From positions 1-6,757 of the forward strand of contig JAYUOV010000023.1 of assembly GCA_043760535.1 (NCBI GenBank): a stretch of 6,757 nt of DNA, in the 5' to 3' direction. The position numbers and the translations under genes were made by a program. Within the stretch, counting starts at the first letter, position 1; each line of letters begins with the position of its first letter. Shown here one piece after another: positions 6,106 to 6,757 of this stretch. The notes beneath the pieces are model-generated. The model was not told the DNA's origin. It did not search any database and saw only the letters and a list, made by a program, of their open reading frames with translations. Origin of the DNA: JAZKFT01 sp043760535 (GTDB lineage Bacteria; Bacteroidota; Bacteroidia; Chitinophagales; Chitinophagaceae).

Positions 6106-6757
6106 TCAGTAAGATTCCGTTTCGTTTGGAAAATCTTTGCTCTTTACGTCGGTAATATATTGTTGTATGGCTGTTGTAATTTGTTCATCGAGGTTAAGGT
6201 AGCGGCGTAAAAAACGGGGTTTAAAATCGGTATTGATACCCAGCATATCGTGCATTACCAGCACTTGCCCATCGCAAAAGCCGCCGGCACCAATGCCGAT
6301 GGTGGGAATGTGCAGGCTGTCTGTAACTTCTTTGGCAAGGTCGGCGGGTATTTTTTCCAGAACAATGGCAAAACAACCGGCCTCCTGCAGCAGCAGTGCA
6401 TCCCGTTTTAGTTTTTCGGCTTCCAAGTCTTCGGTGGCACGTACCGTATAGGTGCCAAACTTATTAATGCTTTGCGGCGTTAGTCCCAAATGCCCCATTA
6501 CCGGAACACCGGCACTTACTATCTTTTTTACTGATTCTATAATCTCTTCGCCACCTTCTAGCTTTACGGTATTGCCACCACTTTCTTTCATAATGCGGAT
6601 GGCAGATGCCAGGGCTATTTCCGAATTGGATTGGTAATAGCCAAACGGAATATCTACAACTACCAGGCTTCTTTCTCTGGCCCGAACTACGCTTTGGGCA
6701 TGGTAAATCATTTGATCGAGGGTAATGGGAAGGGTAGTGGTATGGCCTGCCATTACA
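6106..6757 (-). CDS. panB: 3-methyl-2-oxobutanoate hydroxymethyltransferase (ketopantoate hydroxymethyltransferase), 5' end outside window
   Basis: PanB transfers a hydroxymethyl group from 5,10-methylene-tetrahydrofolate to 3-methyl-2-oxobutanoate (ketoisovalerate), giving ketopantoate, the first committed step of pantothenate and coenzyme A synthesis in the cytoplasm. The frame stays open to the window edge: the ATG at 6753 is preceded in frame by a Val codon, and V-MAGH matches the internal VMAGH motif of the family. About 50-55 N-terminal residues are therefore missing from view. Counting from that Met, the visible motifs are TLPITLDQMIYH (7-18), VVVDIPFG (31-38, metal-binding Asp34), VKLEGG (63-68), VMGHLGLTPQS (85-95), FAIVLEKIP (128-136, catalytic-type Glu133) and IGIGAGGFCDGQVLV (152-166). 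The C-terminus DFPNETESY is typical, so the 3' end is intact. The TonB-dependent receptor gene follows 86 nt downstream. Confidence 0.97.
   Translation of the reverse strand, partial: VMAGHTTTLPITLDQMIYHAQSVVRARERSLVVVDIPFGYYQSNSEIALASAIRIMKESGGNTVKLEGGEEIIESVKKIVSAGVPVMGHLGLTPQSINKFGTYTVRATEDLEAEKLKRDALLLQEAGCFAIVLEKIPADLAKEVTDSLHIPTIGIGAGGFCDGQVLVMHDMLGINTDFKPRFLRRYLNLDEQITTAIQQYITDVKSKDFPNETESY

Noticed and set aside
6233..6637. Two + strand open frames antisense to panB.
   Set aside because: Both mirror conserved panB codons and show low-complexity Ser/Pro-rich translations typical of antisense shadows.
6751..6753. ATG that could be read as the start of panB.
   Set aside because: The frame continues upstream with Val, and VMAGH is an internal conserved motif of PanB; a start here would remove the N-terminal part of the barrel.

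Overview
The window looks like a chromosome fragment from a member of the Bacteroidota, plausibly Chitinophagaceae or a close relative. This is inferred from a SusD/RagB-family gene next to a lipoprotein glycoside hydrolase, a TonB-dependent receptor, A+T-rich intergenic DNA, starts without clear Shine-Dalgarno sequences and a Bacteroidota-like PanB. The genus cannot be fixed from the sequence alone.

Left part (1-2206, + strand): the C-terminal part of a SusD-like glycan-binding lipoprotein enters from the left edge and ends at 884. A perfect 16-bp hairpin terminator follows at 894-930. Next comes a complete lipoprotein with a GH128-like 'glycosyl hydrolase catalytic core' and a predicted beta-sandwich domain in front of it. 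Together these look like the distal end of a polysaccharide utilization locus, with SusC expected upstream outside the window. If the GH128 assignment holds, the substrate is probably a beta-1,3-glucan.

Middle (2207-3206): about 1 kb without a convincing gene. It holds a G+C-richer block with nested inverted repeats (2622-2807), a second bulged hairpin (3060-3098), a short AT palindrome (3116-3129) and an 8-bp inverted repeat just upstream of the next start codon (3177-3202). A complete DUF92/VTE6-like integral membrane protein follows (3207-3917, +).

Right part (3918-6757): a 200-bp convergent gap separates the DUF92 gene from two minus-strand genes. panB (ketopantoate hydroxymethyltransferase) is cut by the right window edge. 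Downstream of it, 97 nt from the panB stop-proximal Tyr codon region and 86 nt from its stop codon, lies a BtuB-like TonB-dependent receptor. The leader of the receptor gene can pair with its own first codons in a 14-bp stem, leaving a G-poor loop that contains the AUG.

No transposase, CRISPR array, tRNA or rRNA was recognised. Nothing here amounts to a clearly new multi-gene system. The best candidates for undescribed biology are the nested-repeat block in the 1-kb gap and the start-codon hairpin of the TonB-dependent receptor.
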